A stretch of DNA of 64,000 bases from Nilaparvata lugens (taxonomy: Eukaryota > Arthropoda > Insecta > Hemiptera > Delphacidae), in the NCBI RefSeq assembly GCF_014356525.2, contig NC_052507.1, positions 3,646,509-3,710,508 on the forward strand, in the 5' to 3' direction. The translations under genes and the position numbers were made by a program. The notes under the pieces are model-generated. The model was not told the origin of the DNA. It did no database searches and saw nothing but the letters and a program-made list of their open reading frames with translations. Below, piece by piece: positions 1-11,364 of this stretch. Positions within the stretch are counted from its first letter, which is position 1, and each line of letters starts with the position of its first letter.

Positions 1-183
1 ACTGACCACTTCATAAACAGCTGTTGTGATAATCAACAGCTGTTTTTATGTTTTATTATTTATCTCATTTATTGGCTGCAGCAAACAATACAAAATAAAC
101 TAAAAGATTAATTACAATTTCAATAAAGCAAGAAGAGTCTTAACGATAGAATTATCCCGACTTATTTTATTCTCTAAGCGTTA
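1..183. other. Non-coding flank with small hairpin
   Basis: No gene is visible. A perfect 12-bp inverted repeat lies at 15-26 and 34-45 (core AACAGCTGTT) with a 7-base loop. The rest is AT-rich sequence leading into the repeat that begins near 184. Confidence 0.5.
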
Positions 184-510
184 CTAGTAGTTCTGTGAAC
201 AGTAGACCTCACGCAGTATTCTCATTCACAAGTACCTGATTGAAACTATAGACCTTATGGAAATACAGCAATAGACTGGCTTCTCCACACATCTGTGTAA
301 TCACTTGTCAGCTGATTTATGATGAATAATTCTATAGTCTGATTTTTACTCCAATATTGGCGTATGGAGGAGGCTCTTTTTTACTTTCCTTGCCCTATTA
401 CCATAGGTAAGGAAAGTATTGCTTTCCAAAAAAAATTAAGGTACCCCAATTTCAAGTTTTCTATACGTTTCAAGGTCCCCTGAGTACAAAAACATGATTT
501 TTGGGTATTG

Positions 511-590
511 GTCTGTGTGTGTATGTGTGTGTGTGTGTATGTGTGTGTGTGTGTGTATGTGTGTGTATGTGTGTGTGTGTGTATGTCTGT
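511..590. repeat. GT-rich microsatellite
   Basis: Alternating GT with occasional AT steps inside the B element. Every B copy in the window has a CA/GT tract at this position, so the tract is part of the family. Open frames reading poly-His-Thr here are artefacts of the repeat. Confidence 0.85.
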
Positions 591-710
591 GAACACGATA
601 ACTCCATTCCTAATTGACCGATTGACTTGAAATTTTAAACTTAAGATCCTTATACCATGAGGACACGACAATAAGAAATTCAATAGAATTCAATTCAAGA
701 TGGCGGAAAA

Positions 711-1380
711 AATGGCGGATAATTACTAAAAAACCATGTTTTTCACGTTTTTCTCGAAAATGGCTCTAACGATTTTCTTCAAATTTATACCATGGATAGC
801 TATTTATAAGCCCTATCAACTGACATGAGTCTCATTTCTGGAAAAATTCCAGGAGCTCCGTAATATTATTGAGAAAAATGGCGGATAATCACTAAAAAAC
901 CATGTTTTTCACGGTTTTCTCGAAAACGGGTCGAACGATTTTCTTAAAATTCATACCATGGATAGCTATTCATAAGCTCTATCAACTGACATGAGTCCCA
1001 TTTCTGGGAAAATTTCAGGAGCTCCGTAATATTATTGAGAAAAATGGCGGATAATCACTAAAAAACCATGTTTTTTACGGTTTTCTCGGAAACGGCTTTA
1101 ACGATTTTCTTCAAATTTATACCATGGATAGCTATTTATTAGCCCTATCAACTGACATGAGTCTCATTTCTGGAAAATTTCAGGAGCTCCGTAATATTAT
1201 TGAGAAAAATGGCGGATAATCACTAAAAAAACATGTTTTTCACGATTTTCTCAAAAATGACTTGACCGATTTTTTTCAAATTCATACCATGTATAGTTAT
1301 TTATCGGCTCTATTAACTGGAATGAGTCTCCTTTCTGAAAAACTAATGGGGGTCCACCCCATCCTTGAGAAATGGACTTT
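711..1380. repeat. Four-unit minisatellite, about 166 bp, inside B
   Basis: Units start near 711, 877, 1043 and 1208, each opening with AATGGCGGATAAT and containing ACCATGGATAGCTATT (variant in the last unit). Copy number differs between B copies: two units in the copy at 54.2 kb. Confidence 0.8.
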
Positions 1381-1932
1381 GTAGCCTCCATCTCGTTCAT
1401 GAGGTAGGTAGGTAGAGCAGTTCATAAAAAGAACACATAGTCGAGATATTTCATCTGTAGAAAAGCTGTTTTGACGACTTTTAAAAAATATCGAATTTCA
1501 CAATTTACACAAAGGAAAAAGTACTCTGAAAACAACTATACACATATACAGAAGTCTGATCGTAGTTTCAAATATGTTGCCGCCAATCGTCATTATGTTA
1601 TTCCCCTAAATCATTCTCGTTTAAGAATGAGGCTTATAGTTCAATGAGCAAGGAAAGTTGTGTGAGTGTACCACACCAGATTTTTCCTTTTATATTAGGA
1701 TATAATAATATATCTTCCTATCCTTGAAATGCAATATTTGCAAAAACCTTGTACAGTATATATGTCGATGCGCTATTTAAAAAGGAACATACCTGTCAAA
1801 TTTCATGAAAATCTATTACCGCGTTTCGCCGTAAATGCGCAACATATAAACATATACCTAAACATTTAAACATTAAGAGAAATGCCAAACTGTTGACTTG
1901 AATCTTAGACCTCACTTCCCTCGGTCAATAAT

Positions 1933-2212
1933 CCAATCCTGTTAGATTCTAATCATTTCAAACTTATAATTGGTTCCAGTTGTACAGAAAAGAAGAAGCA
2001 GGCTATTTTGTTGAGGATGACGCCCTAAAAACCCCGAGACTTGTGCTTAGTTGGAGAAGACTGATGCATAGACCTACAGTACAAGGTGGGTTCCAAACCA
2101 CAAGGAAGAGATTTCGGAGCTAATAGCTGTATGTTAGCAAGGCTGTCCCTATGTGGACACCCTTCCAAGGGTAGATCCGACCTCACGGTGTTTATCTTAT
2201 CTACAAGGTTCT
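1933..2212 (+). repeat. Family K repeat, copy 1
   Basis: About 280 bp, nearly identical to 2883-3163, with unrelated flanks. It contains GGTTCCAAACC, which resembles a pol III B box, so a SINE-like origin is possible. No convincing A box or tRNA fold was confirmed. Confidence 0.65.
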
Positions 2213-2305
2213 TTTCTACCTCTGCAACTTTGACATATCGTTGTTTAACAATGTAGAAATATAATTAATCGACAAAATATCTAATCTCAATTATGAAAAT
2301 GTAGG
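2213..2305 (-). mobile_element. Family C internal fragment
   Basis: The sequence around TCTGCAACTTTGACATATCG and CAATGTAGAAATATAATT matches the inner part of family C copies at 21.6 and 41.5 kb. It adjoins a K copy on one side and a family A end on the other, so it is a broken C copy. Confidence 0.55.
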
Positions 2306-2310
2306 TACGG

Positions 2311-2630
2311 TACTAGTAGTTCTGTGAACAGTAGACCTCACGCAGTATTCTCATCCACAAGTACCACATGACAACTGTTTCAAATGTTAACAAACTCAGT
2401 TCACGTTTAAGTTTGTATTCCATATGATATAATTCATCCAGTTCCGTGATGATCTTTCTATCTGATGGAAATTGATTTTTTACAATCAAAAATGTTATAA
2501 TTTCTCCAGCATTATTTAGTTCATTTGTTTATTTTTAATCACCTATTAAATTAGGTTTTTGGAAGGTGAGAATATAGATACTAATGGGCACGCATAATAA
2601 TACCATGACTTCAAAACAAAATACTGGAAC
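2311..2630 (+). mobile_element. Family A subfamily 2 fragment
   Basis: It opens with the A terminus (TAGTTCTGTGAACAGTAGAC) but then continues into sequence shared with 23231-23487 and 24411-24580, not with the main A body. This defines a second A-related subfamily. No coding sequence. Confidence 0.55.
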
Positions 2631-2637
2631 CAAAAAC

Positions 2638-2872
2638 CTTAAAGCTGCGATTAGACCAAAGTTATCAACAAAATGTTTATAACTCAATCCTTATAGATTA
2701 TATTAGACTGGACATAACTTATCATACACATGATGAACATGTGTGTTTGTCAAGTTCCGTTCAATCTAATATGTTCATCATGTGTATGATAAGTTATGTT
2801 CAATCTAAAAGATTCTATAAAGATTAAGTTTTTAACATTTTGTTAATAACTTTGGTGTAAACGCAGCTTAAG
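2638..2872. mobile_element. Family D MITE, copy 1
   Basis: Terminal inverted repeats of roughly 40 bp: the left end reads CTTAAAGCTGCG then CCAAAGTTAT, and the right end has ATAACTTTGGTGTAAACGCA then GCTTAAG. The interior is also self-complementary (CATGATGAACATGTGTG region). 235 bp, non-coding. Related copies are at 3862 and 56859. Confidence 0.75.
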
Positions 2873-2882
2873 CGTTATATAA

Positions 2883-3163
2883 ACCAATCCTGTTAGATTC
2901 TAATCATTTCAAACTTGTATTGGTTCTAGTTGTACAGAAAAGAAGAAGCAGGCTATTTTATTGAGGATGACGCCCTAAAAAACCCCGAGACTTGTGCTTA
3001 GTTGGAGAAGACTGATGCATAGACCTACAGTACAAGGTGGGTTCCAAACCACAAGGAAGAGATTTCGGAGCTAATAGCTGTATGTTAGCAAGGCTGTCCC
3101 TATGTGGACACCCTTCCAAGGGTAGATCCGACCTCACGGTGTTTATCTTATCTACAAGGTTCT
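2883..3163 (+). repeat. Family K repeat, copy 2
   Basis: Near-identical to 1933-2212. The two copies are in direct orientation about 950 bp apart with different sequence on both sides, which fits two insertions or a duplication later disrupted. Confidence 0.65.
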
Positions 3164-3861
3164 ACCTACGTGGGAAATGAGAATCCTGAATCTGATAACA
3201 AAAATATTCCAGTTATATTTTATGTGATTACAGTTGGAGGGTTGATAACAGTTGATTTATATTATTTGTAATAACTGAAAATCAAAAATATTTCAATTAT
3301 TTATTTATGTGATTAGTCTTGAAGGGTTGATAACAGTCAATTTGTAATTAATTGTTGAGTAGACTTAATCTGAGATCAAAAATGGAATCAGAATTTTTAC
3401 CATAAACACACCAATCTACTGTTATTGTTCTAAATAATTGTACGGTACTGAATATTGTGATGTGTATAATTCAATTAATTGTGAATTTATTTCATGCAAA
3501 AAATAAATTAGAATTTATTTTGCTCAAGAATACAATAAGTTAAGCATGAGCCTTCATGGCTAGTTTTATCAATAAAATTTACAGGATTGGGTAAACAACT
3601 ATTTGTTTACGTCAGACAAGGTGAGATTAAATTGTTTACGTCAGACAACCTGAGATTAAATTAGTAGGTATGAAATTTGTATTTAAAAAAAATGTTAAGA
3701 TAAATCTGAGAGCTAGAGGCTGAAATCTAAGGATATCTGTCTACCCCTGTCCTATTATTATTGTTTGTAAAAGCTCTTGAGTTGATAAAACATTATTATT
3801 ATTATTATTGTTAAAAATATATTTTATTATATGTAAGGTAGCCTATAGGCCCAACTTGAGA
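3164..3861. other. Non-coding, two short tandem duplications
   Basis: No gene is seen. An imperfect duplication with a period of about 84 bp spans about 3190-3345 (shared GGGTTGATAACAGT). A 29-bp duplication spans about 3603-3662 (shared TTGTTTACGTCAGACA). An ATT triplet run lies near 3793-3811. Confidence 0.5.
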
Positions 3862-4068
3862 CTTATAAAGCTGGGTTTACACCAGAGTAAATAACAAAAC
3901 GTTTATTTCTCCGTCCTTATAGATTCGAAAAATCTATTAGATTAAACTTAACTTATCATGCACATGATAAACATAATATGTGTTTGCCAAGTTCCGTTGA
4001 AATAAAATCTCTAACGACGGAAAAATAAACATCTTGTAAATAACAAGATGGTGTAGACCAGCTCAAGA
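3862..4068. mobile_element. Family D MITE, copy 2 (degraded)
   Basis: Ends AAAGCTGGGTTTACACCAGA and a decayed GGTGTAGACCAGCTCAAG are inverted relative to each other, and the interior shares TTTCTCCGTCCTTATAGATT with copy 3. About 207 bp. Confidence 0.65.
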
Positions 4069-4815
4069 AAAGAATTGACAACTAATCCAGGAGTGTTTAA
4101 TGTGAATTAAGCTTACTTTTCAATGAAATATATTATTGAAGAACACTTAATAGGAAATCTTTATTTGAAAAACCTTATGAGAATTCAGGCTTGAAATAAA
4201 AGGTGGTAGGTAGCTTGGAATTATACAGAGAGTATTATTTTATTCAATGGCTAATTCAGAAAGAAATCACTTTTTAAACCTTATGACTGGAGCCAACAAT
4301 ATTAAAATGTAACTGTTTGAACCCAGATTATTTTTTCGTTGTATTTTCTCATCAAAATAGAGTATTTCTTTATAAGAATCTATAATTTTGAAGTGGTTAT
4401 GATTTCTCTGTCAGAAAAGTGAACATTTCTCTAACTTGGATCTTACAACCAAGAGTTTACTACCTTGACCAGTTACAGCAAGGATGTAAATGGTTGAAGA
4501 CCTAAACTTTATTTAATAATAACAATGAACTAAATCATTGAAAAGCTTCAAAGCTACTACGTATGATTTCAAAGTAGTATGAATGGATATATTATTTAAA
4601 TGTAGATATGGGATTCGTTATTGCCTAGTCAAATATTGCTCTGAATTGTCTGGAAGGTTTTTAATAGAGATGACAGAAAAATCCGTGTATTTTCAAGATT
4701 TACATGACCTAATTATCTGAGATAATCATGGTATATAAGAAAAATGTAATACAGCCTTGACAGTTTAGGTAAAGGTAAGTAATTCTTAAATTTAAGTAGG
4801 AGAATAAGAGCCAAA
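4069..4815. other. Non-coding, probable intron
   Basis: No repeat or coding signal recognised. It lies directly downstream of a splice donor on the minus strand and so is likely intronic to the exon at 4822-5537. Confidence 0.35.
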
Positions 4816-4821
4816 ACTTAC

Positions 4822-5537
4822 TTGAGATCTTCACCACCATGTCGCTTTGATTTTGATCTCCCCTTTTCATCAGTGGTTTTGTCACTTTTAGTTCTAAACA
4901 CAACGCTATCACCTTGATGTTTCCACTTAATAACTTCACTGTTGAACGTACTTAACTTTTTAAAATCATCTTTCATTTTGGTTCTGTAGCTTGAAACACA
5001 AACATACAAGTTCACACTTTCATCAATCGGTTGCATCTTCACAAGCAAAGCCATCAAGGCATACGTTGAATTTGACCACAACTCATGAAAATTGTAAGCA
5101 CTGTCACTATAATAATCTTTTTCACTATTAAAGCACTCAGAATCTGAAGGATTCTTTACAGCCCTAACCCTCATGCCGCTGTGAAAATTGAAACCACGAA
5201 GTTCTACAATCATGTTTGTGAATGAATCGTGTACACTGACTTCGTTTATAACATTAATCGATTCTACAACTGGTTCTACTTGACGAATAACATTAGCATC
5301 TATTAGCTTAATATACAAAATACTTGAAAAATAATACAGACGAAAAACTGATAATAACATGCCCCGCGCCATGTTCATTGAAAACAGACGATATTTTTGA
5401 AGATCTGAAGAGACCTCTGCCGGCTCATGTTTATATCTGACTGCCTGCTTTCTAGCTCTCCTAGCGGCGGTATCGTGAACCTCTTGAAAAACAGTGGCGG
5501 CAAAATAAATCAATAAAGTCCTATTTTCCACTTTTCC
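4822..5537 (-). CDS. Exon of a possible CNNM/unextended-like metal transporter
   Basis: An open frame of 238 codons is bounded by a polypyrimidine-AG acceptor just above 5537 and a GTAAGT donor at 4821-4816, so it reads as an internal exon. There is no ATG at its head; the frame opens through a GTG at 5531. Counting from that codon, residues 57-76 are hydrophobic and 80-212 look like a folded extracellular domain: a VELRG motif near 109-113, two cysteines near 133 and 178 (a plausible disulphide), then YVC and WKHQG (203-207). CNNM/UEX Mg-efflux proteins have an extracellular beta domain with a late Cys and a W-x-HQG-like stretch before the DUF21 membrane region, which is why this family is proposed. 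The tail is Lys/Arg-rich (GRSKSKRHGG). The DUF21 and CBS exons are not visible in the window. An alternative acceptor near 5320 would shorten the exon. Exon status is moderately sure; the family is tentative. Confidence 0.45.
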
Positions 5538-5763
5538 CTGAAATGAAACATAAATTGAGACATTCGAATTATTCTATGAGTGCGTAGATGAGAGTCTCTG
5601 GCATCAACTATTGTTAATAGTCCGGCATAAACTTGATTAAAGTGAAGTACCAACCTAACAGATTAGGGTCATGTGAATTCATCGTTTTCTGTTCGACTGG
5701 ACACCAAAAGTTCGAGAAAGTCACCGGTCACCACTTCTCAGCTTATTTACACCTATATAGGAC

Positions 5764-5805
5764 CAGTGAACTCTATACCGTATTAAGTTAGTATAGAGTT
5801 CACTG
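5764..5805. repeat. Perfect 15-bp hairpin
   Basis: Arms CAGTGAACTCTATAC (5764-5778) and its exact complement (5791-5805) surround a 12-base loop. It lies about 230 bp upstream of the acceptor of the minus-strand exon. Confidence 0.6.
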
Positions 5806-6021
5806 TATAGGACACCATAATATAATGTTCTCAGGCTGGTGTTTTCTGGTCTGGCTGGTGTCTCTCTTAGAAAGTGTGAAGTGAAGTGAAATGAAAGATT
5901 TTACCCAAAATGTATCATTAGACTAAACTAATATATAAATTAAATTGGTGGGGAATATAAAATAAGTATTGAAAAAAATCAATAACAACATTAAAGTAAA
6001 GGATAACATGTAAAGGAAAGT

Positions 6022-6345
6022 CAAATACAGTACAAGATTACCTAACTGATTAGTGATAATCAGTGGAAGAGTTTTTTTAATTTTAAATTTCAATGATAGG
6101 GAATGTACAATTAAAATTAAAATTCAATAAAATGACAACAGTAAAGTGAGGCATAACAAAGCAATATAGGAGTAGCCTATCTAAACTGTCAGAATTAATT
6201 TACAATAAGAAGAATTATGATTGACAAAATCTAAACATTTCTAGTTTGATATAATAATTTAGTATTCTTTAAGTTTGAATATTAAGCTATTATTATCTCA
6301 CCAGACACTGAGTCAGAAATTACTCCCATTGTATAATATAAGTAG
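6022..6345 (+). repeat. 320-bp direct repeat, left copy
   Basis: It matches 12538-12857 with only a few differences (for example a short deletion near 6045). The match starts at CAAATACAGTACAAG and ends at ATAAGTAG; outside it both flanks diverge abruptly. The two copies bracket 6.2 kb. Confidence 0.85.
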
Positions 6346-7236
6346 TGTAATATTACATTTTTCTTCTCACATTGGAATCGAATCTTCAATTCGAGATCTA
6401 TGGAACTTTATAGTAAATATCAGAGTCATCAATAGACGGACAAACTTTTCGACGGAGAATTTTTTATCGTAAATGATTGTTGCATTGTTCCATGGTGTCA
6501 CCGGGGCTGAGAAACAGAATAAATAGTTTATTTAAATAGAGAATATATATGAAAGTTTAAAATAACAGTTTCAAAATAAAGTTTTATTGAGAACAGATGT
6601 AGAATGTGAATTCTAAACTTGTAATTTATAAATTTTTTGTGACGTGTCTGTAATGTTGGAGGTGTCTCTGTTCTGACTAGTTTTTTGGCCTGTTCTTTCT
6701 CTCTAGAAAAATTGCTGGCTACGTGTGTTGTTGTAAAATTTTGCTCTGAATCATTTTCGTTTATTAATGTTTTAAATTGCGTTTTAAACAGTTTATTGTG
6801 TTCTATTTTGTTAATATATAGCTTTTGTGTATTCAAGCCAATAGCCACTGTTTTTCAACGTAAACTAGATAAGTATTTTAGTTCGTAGTAACTCTAAATA
6901 ATTAGGCTTAGATATAGTTCTTTGTGTATTGTATAAATTCATCTGAAGATTATAAGTTAATTTGCTCTGAAAACTGGATTTCTCATTCATAGGCGATAGA
7001 TCCATTCACAATTTATCAAGAATCTATTTCATTGGAGCCGACAACTATCCTTAGGTTAATAGGTGTTAAATGCTATTCCAACCGATTAAGGAAAAATTGG
7101 TAGCACGGCAAATGTTACCCCTGTGGTGGACCGAATTATTACAAATAAATATGTCCCAAATGGTACACCATGAAATCCGGTTATAGAAATATTAGTGGAT
7201 AGATATCTTGATAGGTTATGAATGGTTTGTTGCTGA
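6346..7236. other. Non-coding, AT-rich
   Basis: No gene or repeat recognised. Short overlapping frames on both strands near 6528-6888 lack coding character. Confidence 0.4.
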
Positions 7237-8108
7237 GTGGGAAATCGGTTCAAGAGAGATCAAGTCCTAATGAATATATTATCTGTGCAGACTAGCAAAA
7301 TGGCATATAATATGAAAAATATTAAAAATGATGATGACTTAATAGCTGCCTTAACACAACTGTTTGATAAGCAAGAGGCTCAGTTAGACCAAATGTTTAA
7401 AAATCAAAATGCTAAGTTAATGCTAGGTTTGATGAGATGAAGCAAGAATTTGCTAGCATTAGACTAGAGCAGGCTAGTATAAACCTTCTATTGAAAAATG
7501 CACATGAAACATTGAAAGATAATCATGAAGATAGTAGTGTTAAGTTACAAGATCAACTCATTCAAGTTTCTGACAATGTAGGCCTAGTTACTGTTGTTGA
7601 AAAAGTCAACCCTAGTGAGATAGTAGAATTGAATAAAGAAGTAGGTAGGGAGTTGTCTTCATTGAAAGTCAACTATCAAGAAAGTACTATTGCTACATTG
7701 AAGGTTAGGAAAACAGTAAACAAATCAAATGTTTCTATGGATCAGATTACTACATCAAAAGTTAGGAAGATTGTAAACAAAATGAATGATTACATGAGAC
7801 AGGTTTCTGTGGAGGTTAGGAACAATGTAAACAAAATGAATCTTGCTTTGAGTCAAGTTGATGAGTTCAACTTTCAACTGAGAATTGAAAAGGTGTATGC
7901 AATGCAAGTGAACATGATTAACTTTTGCAAGCAAAATGGCTTTGTTGAAACAAATGAACCCATGAATAAAATTATGTTCTTGAAGAAAACAAAACACAAA
8001 GTCACCATTGATGTGTTAGTATTCAAAGATTGTTTCAAGTTGCTTATTTACAAGATGATGACAGTGAATCACATGATGAAAGGGTATTCCCCAACACACA
8101 ATGATTAG
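7237..8108 (+). pseudogene. Coiled-coil ORF pair, unrecognised, possibly element-derived
   Basis: Two overlapping frames (7237-7440 and 7437-8108) meet at an ATGA. The first ends in a heptad-like Gln/Asp/Lys segment and the second continues in the same style (FASIRLEQASINLLLKN), so they look like one protein broken by a frameshift. The second frame has three imperfect repeats of about 18-20 residues (VRKTVNKSN, VRKIVNKMN, VRNNVNKMN). Composition is Lys/Asn/Val-rich, with no enzyme motif and no membrane segment. The mix of coiled coil and repeats resembles N-terminal regions of retroelement Gag proteins, but no capsid, RT or flanking LTR pair was found. It could be a host gene remnant. Confidence 0.3.
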
Positions 8109-8689
8109 GAATCCTGTGTCATGCCGGGATTCAGAATAGCAATGACCGTAAATACTACGTATGGTAAGAGTCCATAATTGTATATTTTTTCTTTCCTGTA
8201 GCCTATTTTTCTTGGCCCTTAATCTTTTCAATTTTCGATTCTTTCCTGTCTTTGTGTAATATTCAGTAAATTTCTTCTATGATGCATATCTTAACCAATC
8301 TTGTCCATAGTCATTTAAATTTGTATTCTTCTGAAATAATTTTAGAAGTTAAAATAGTAGCTTATTTTCCTAATCTTTAAATTGTTGATAAAACTTAACT
8401 TTTCCAAAATCTATCCATTGTAGTGTAAATAATTGTTTGCTTGCGGTATATTTTTTCATCATGTATTACATATTTTAATCATGTCTATTTTTTTTGGTAT
8501 CATATTAGGTAATAGGTTTTTCAGAGCAATTATGTCCCATGTTCTCATCTTCATTGCATATTGTGCCATAAGCCATATGTAATTAGGTTATAGTTTTCTC
8601 TGGGCTTTTAACCCATTTTGCATTTTATTTCTTTCTTTGCTGTCCAATACTTTGGATTTTTGGTAGACAAGTAGGTGGATTCTTTTAGA

Positions 8690-8755
8690 GGTGTGGGCGT
8701 GAACCAATAAGGCTGGACTCGATTATCTGACCTACTTGTTTGCGATATAAAACCT
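8690..8755 (+). promoter_or_regulatory. Promoter-like cluster (CCAAT and TATA)
   Basis: GTGTGGGCGTG, then ACCAATAAGG, then about 40 bp later GCGATATAAAACC, a spacing like a pol II promoter or a retroelement U3. No coding sequence starts just downstream, so it may be an old LTR or a chance cluster. Confidence 0.25.
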
Positions 8756-10440
8756 TAAGACTGCAACATCAATGTTTGTAAAACCTTTTGCATACTTTTG
8801 TTTTTGTGGTCCGATACTAGAGTCTGCTATCACATTGCCTTACAGACATCTAGGAACTTTCCACCCAGTCACAATAGTCAACATTTTTTCCTTCACCAGT
8901 TGTTTTTGTGGGAGTGATAGCACACAATTATAACAAATTAGTCATACTTGGAATTTACAAAATTCCATAGTAGTATATTTTATTAATATACTTCCTCATG
9001 AAAGTTCAGTACTGACATGTAGGATAGGCTCTAATTAATCTTTCTCTTCTTTGTATTTTTTTAGGAATTTATTTACCCAGTTTTCTATTTCTCTTTTTTG
9101 TATTTTTTAGGGAACTTATTTACCCATTATTCATCTTGATCATCTTTGTATTATAATCTTGAAATGTTTGTACTTATTATACAGTCTTTAAATTATAAAT
9201 TATGTTATTATAATAAATAAACTTCAAAATTTGAAAGTATTAATGAATTCTGTAGCCATATATATGTGATGTATTAATGAAAGTTAGCTTGAATAATAAT
9301 GTTTTCATTGAATAAAAACGTTTTGTTATATTATTAATGGAGATAAGTTTTTGTGATTGACATCTTTTCAAAATTTTTAAAATTGTTTGTTCTATAATTT
9401 TGATATGATTGATTATCGTTTGAATGGATGCTGGAGTGTATGTAGAATTTTTAGTGGGGTTTGTTGATTAGAATTTGCTGTATGTATTGTTTTTTGAGAT
9501 GGAAACCCATTATTGCCTAAAGAAGGAATAACAGAGGTTATGACTTAGAGAGGCAGTAATGAGATAATATTTTTGTGTTGATTAATAATGTTGATTGCCA
9601 TAGATGCAAAATAATGATTAATAATGTTGATTGCCATAGATGCAGATGATGAATATTGATTGCCTTTGAAGCAAAATATTATTGATGTTTTGAATGGTTT
9701 CTTGTTTAATGATTGATAGTAATGTTTTGTCATGAAATGTAGTTTGTGTTTAGAACATTGAAAAGTCGAAATAAACTATAGTATCCAACAAACGATGATT
9801 AATATTTAAAATAATTTGCTTTTTATACAATTTTTGAACACAAAATTAAAACTAAATAATTTTGAAACCCTGAATGATAAATCATAATGTGAAATGAACT
9901 TGCTATAAATGAAATGTTATATTAAATGATAATGAATGCAGATATATTATGAAATGATTGTGAATAGAGACCAATTGTCTGAAATTATTGAAATTATATA
10001 TTGAAATTAATTTTGTTGTGATGATCTGATGTTTTTTACAATTTTGATAATGATACAGGGTGTTATGAATTCTATTTCTATTTTGAAGAATGGATTAAAT
10101 TTTGATATTTGAACAGTGAATAGATGGAAATGAAATTTTTTTTTAGTGAAAATTTGTAATTGATATTTCACAATTTATGTATTGCTGACTGTATAATAGG
10201 ATGTTAACAAATTTCAATTTCATATATATTTAAAATAATTTCATGTGTATTAGATTGTATTGATAGCCTAATCAAGTTTTTCTTTCTAGTTTATAAGCAT
10301 TTTAAGATAACAGATACAGCACAGACATTAACATTGAAATAGTTATCATGTGAATTTCGAAATCAGCAACAAGTGAACGCCAGGAAGAGTGTTAAGAACA
10401 TTTGGGTGATTTTCGAACTAGTGTGACTCATCTACGCTGC
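8756..10440. other. Non-coding, AT-rich with short tandem duplications
   Basis: No gene is seen. A two-copy repeat with a period near 46 bp (TCTTT...TTTATTTACCCA) lies at about 9042-9135, and a GTTGATTGCCATAGATGCA motif repeats at about 9580-9680. Confidence 0.45.
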
Positions 10441-10448
10441 GGCCTACA

Positions 10449-10820
10449 CCAATAACTACGCCAAAATGCCAAAATCTACGCCGATGCCTGTGCTGATGCC
10501 AATGCCTGCGCCAATGCCAATAGCTACGCCAATGCTGATGCCAAAATCTGCGCCAATGCTGATGCCAAAATCTGCGACAATGCTGATGCCAACGCCAATA
10601 ACTATGCCAATGTCAACACCAATACCTAACTACACTAATAACTACACCAAAATGCCAAAATCTATGCCGATGCCTGTGCTGATGTCAATGCCTGCGCCAA
10701 TGCCAATAGCTACGCCAATGCCTGCGCCAATGCCAAAATCTGCGCCAATGCTGATGCCAATGCCAAAATCAATGCCAACACCAAAGCATACGCCAATAAC
10801 AATGCCAACGCTTATTGCTG
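10449..10820 (+). repeat. Met-Pro minisatellite
   Basis: The tract is built from ATGCCA/GCGCCA hexamers and is also duplicated at about 186 bp (units at 10449 and about 10635, each containing CTACGCCAAAATGCC or close variants). One plus frame (10466-10924) reads as Met-Pro-rich for about 115 codons with a short unrelated tail. It has no upstream exon signal, so I treat it as an expanded repeat that happens to stay open. Confidence 0.65.
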
Positions 10821-10924
10821 ACTTTGTATCTCAAACTTCAACACTACTACATTACCTGGAGGTAATTGCCATCCATGTTCACATTCACAATTTTGAATTC
10901 AGAATAACAGTCACAGTATCATGA

Positions 10925-11364
10925 AATAATTGATTCAAAAATCCTCTCCTAAATTATTCCTGTATGCAGAACTCTAAACCTTGAACACTGAAAGTATCAA
11001 AAAACCAAACCTTACCTAAATTAATCCTCACCTAAATTAATCCTGTATGCAGCGTCTATCTCTTTTCCAAAAAACGAATTACATTGTCATTTCAAGCCTG
11101 AAATGTACATTGTATAATTACAAATATGATACAAAATTTATGTGACTCTGTATTGAATTTGGTATGCAGCCGTCTACTACAAACATGAAGCAATGCTAAC
11201 TGAGATGTCACCTGTATCGAGTTTGATATGCATCAGTCGACTACAAGTATCAGCCCAACACTACGTGCATCCAGATCAGCCCAACACTAACGTCATCACA
11301 TTGGAGTCACACTTAACTGAAAATCATACTGAGTGCCTTAATGGACTGTGCCAAAATGTGCATC
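10925..11364. other. Non-coding
   Basis: No gene is seen. Short duplications (TTACCTAAATTAATCCT twice near 11010-11045; GATCAGCCCAACACTA-like phrases near 11250-11290) suggest local slippage. Confidence 0.4.

Larger units (their letters stand above)
377..1680 (+). mobile_element. Family B element, copy 1, inserted in family A
   Basis: It begins with ACTTTCCTTGCCCTATTACC after a T run and ends with GTGTACCACACCAGA before another T run. Both flanks are family A sequence, so the event is a clean insertion into a T tract. Inside are a GT-rich microsatellite (about 511-590) and four tandem units of about 166 bp. Four other copies occur at 23.5, 42.7, 45.0 and 54.2 kb. No transposase is visible. 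Both ends share ACTTTCCTTGCC in inverted orientation. Confidence 0.75.
184..1930 (+). mobile_element. Family A element, split by a B insertion
   Basis: The left part (184-376) carries the end motif TTCTGTGAACAGTAGACC. The right part (1681-1930) ends in a CTCGGTCAATA-type terminus. The same two ends recur in this window at 18.0-18.4, 35.0-35.7, 37.9-38.9, 39.0-39.7 and 42.5-43.7 kb. No coding capacity is seen, so it is non-autonomous. The class is not established. The split occurs in a T tract that is continuous in uninterrupted copies, for example near 35563. Confidence 0.7.

Noticed and set aside
7020..7060. LTR primer-binding site before the coiled-coil ORF (TTGGAGCCGACAACTATCC)
   Set aside because: I could not find a matching pair of LTRs around 7.0-9.2 kb, so a primer site is not supported.
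8690..9240. A solo LTR with a TATA box and AATAAA signal
   Set aside because: No partner copy or target duplication in the window; retained only as a promoter-like cluster.
10466..10924. Met-Pro repeat protein as a real gene
   Set aside because: Built from hexamer and 186-bp duplications, with no promoter or splice support; kept only as a repeat, though expression would change this.
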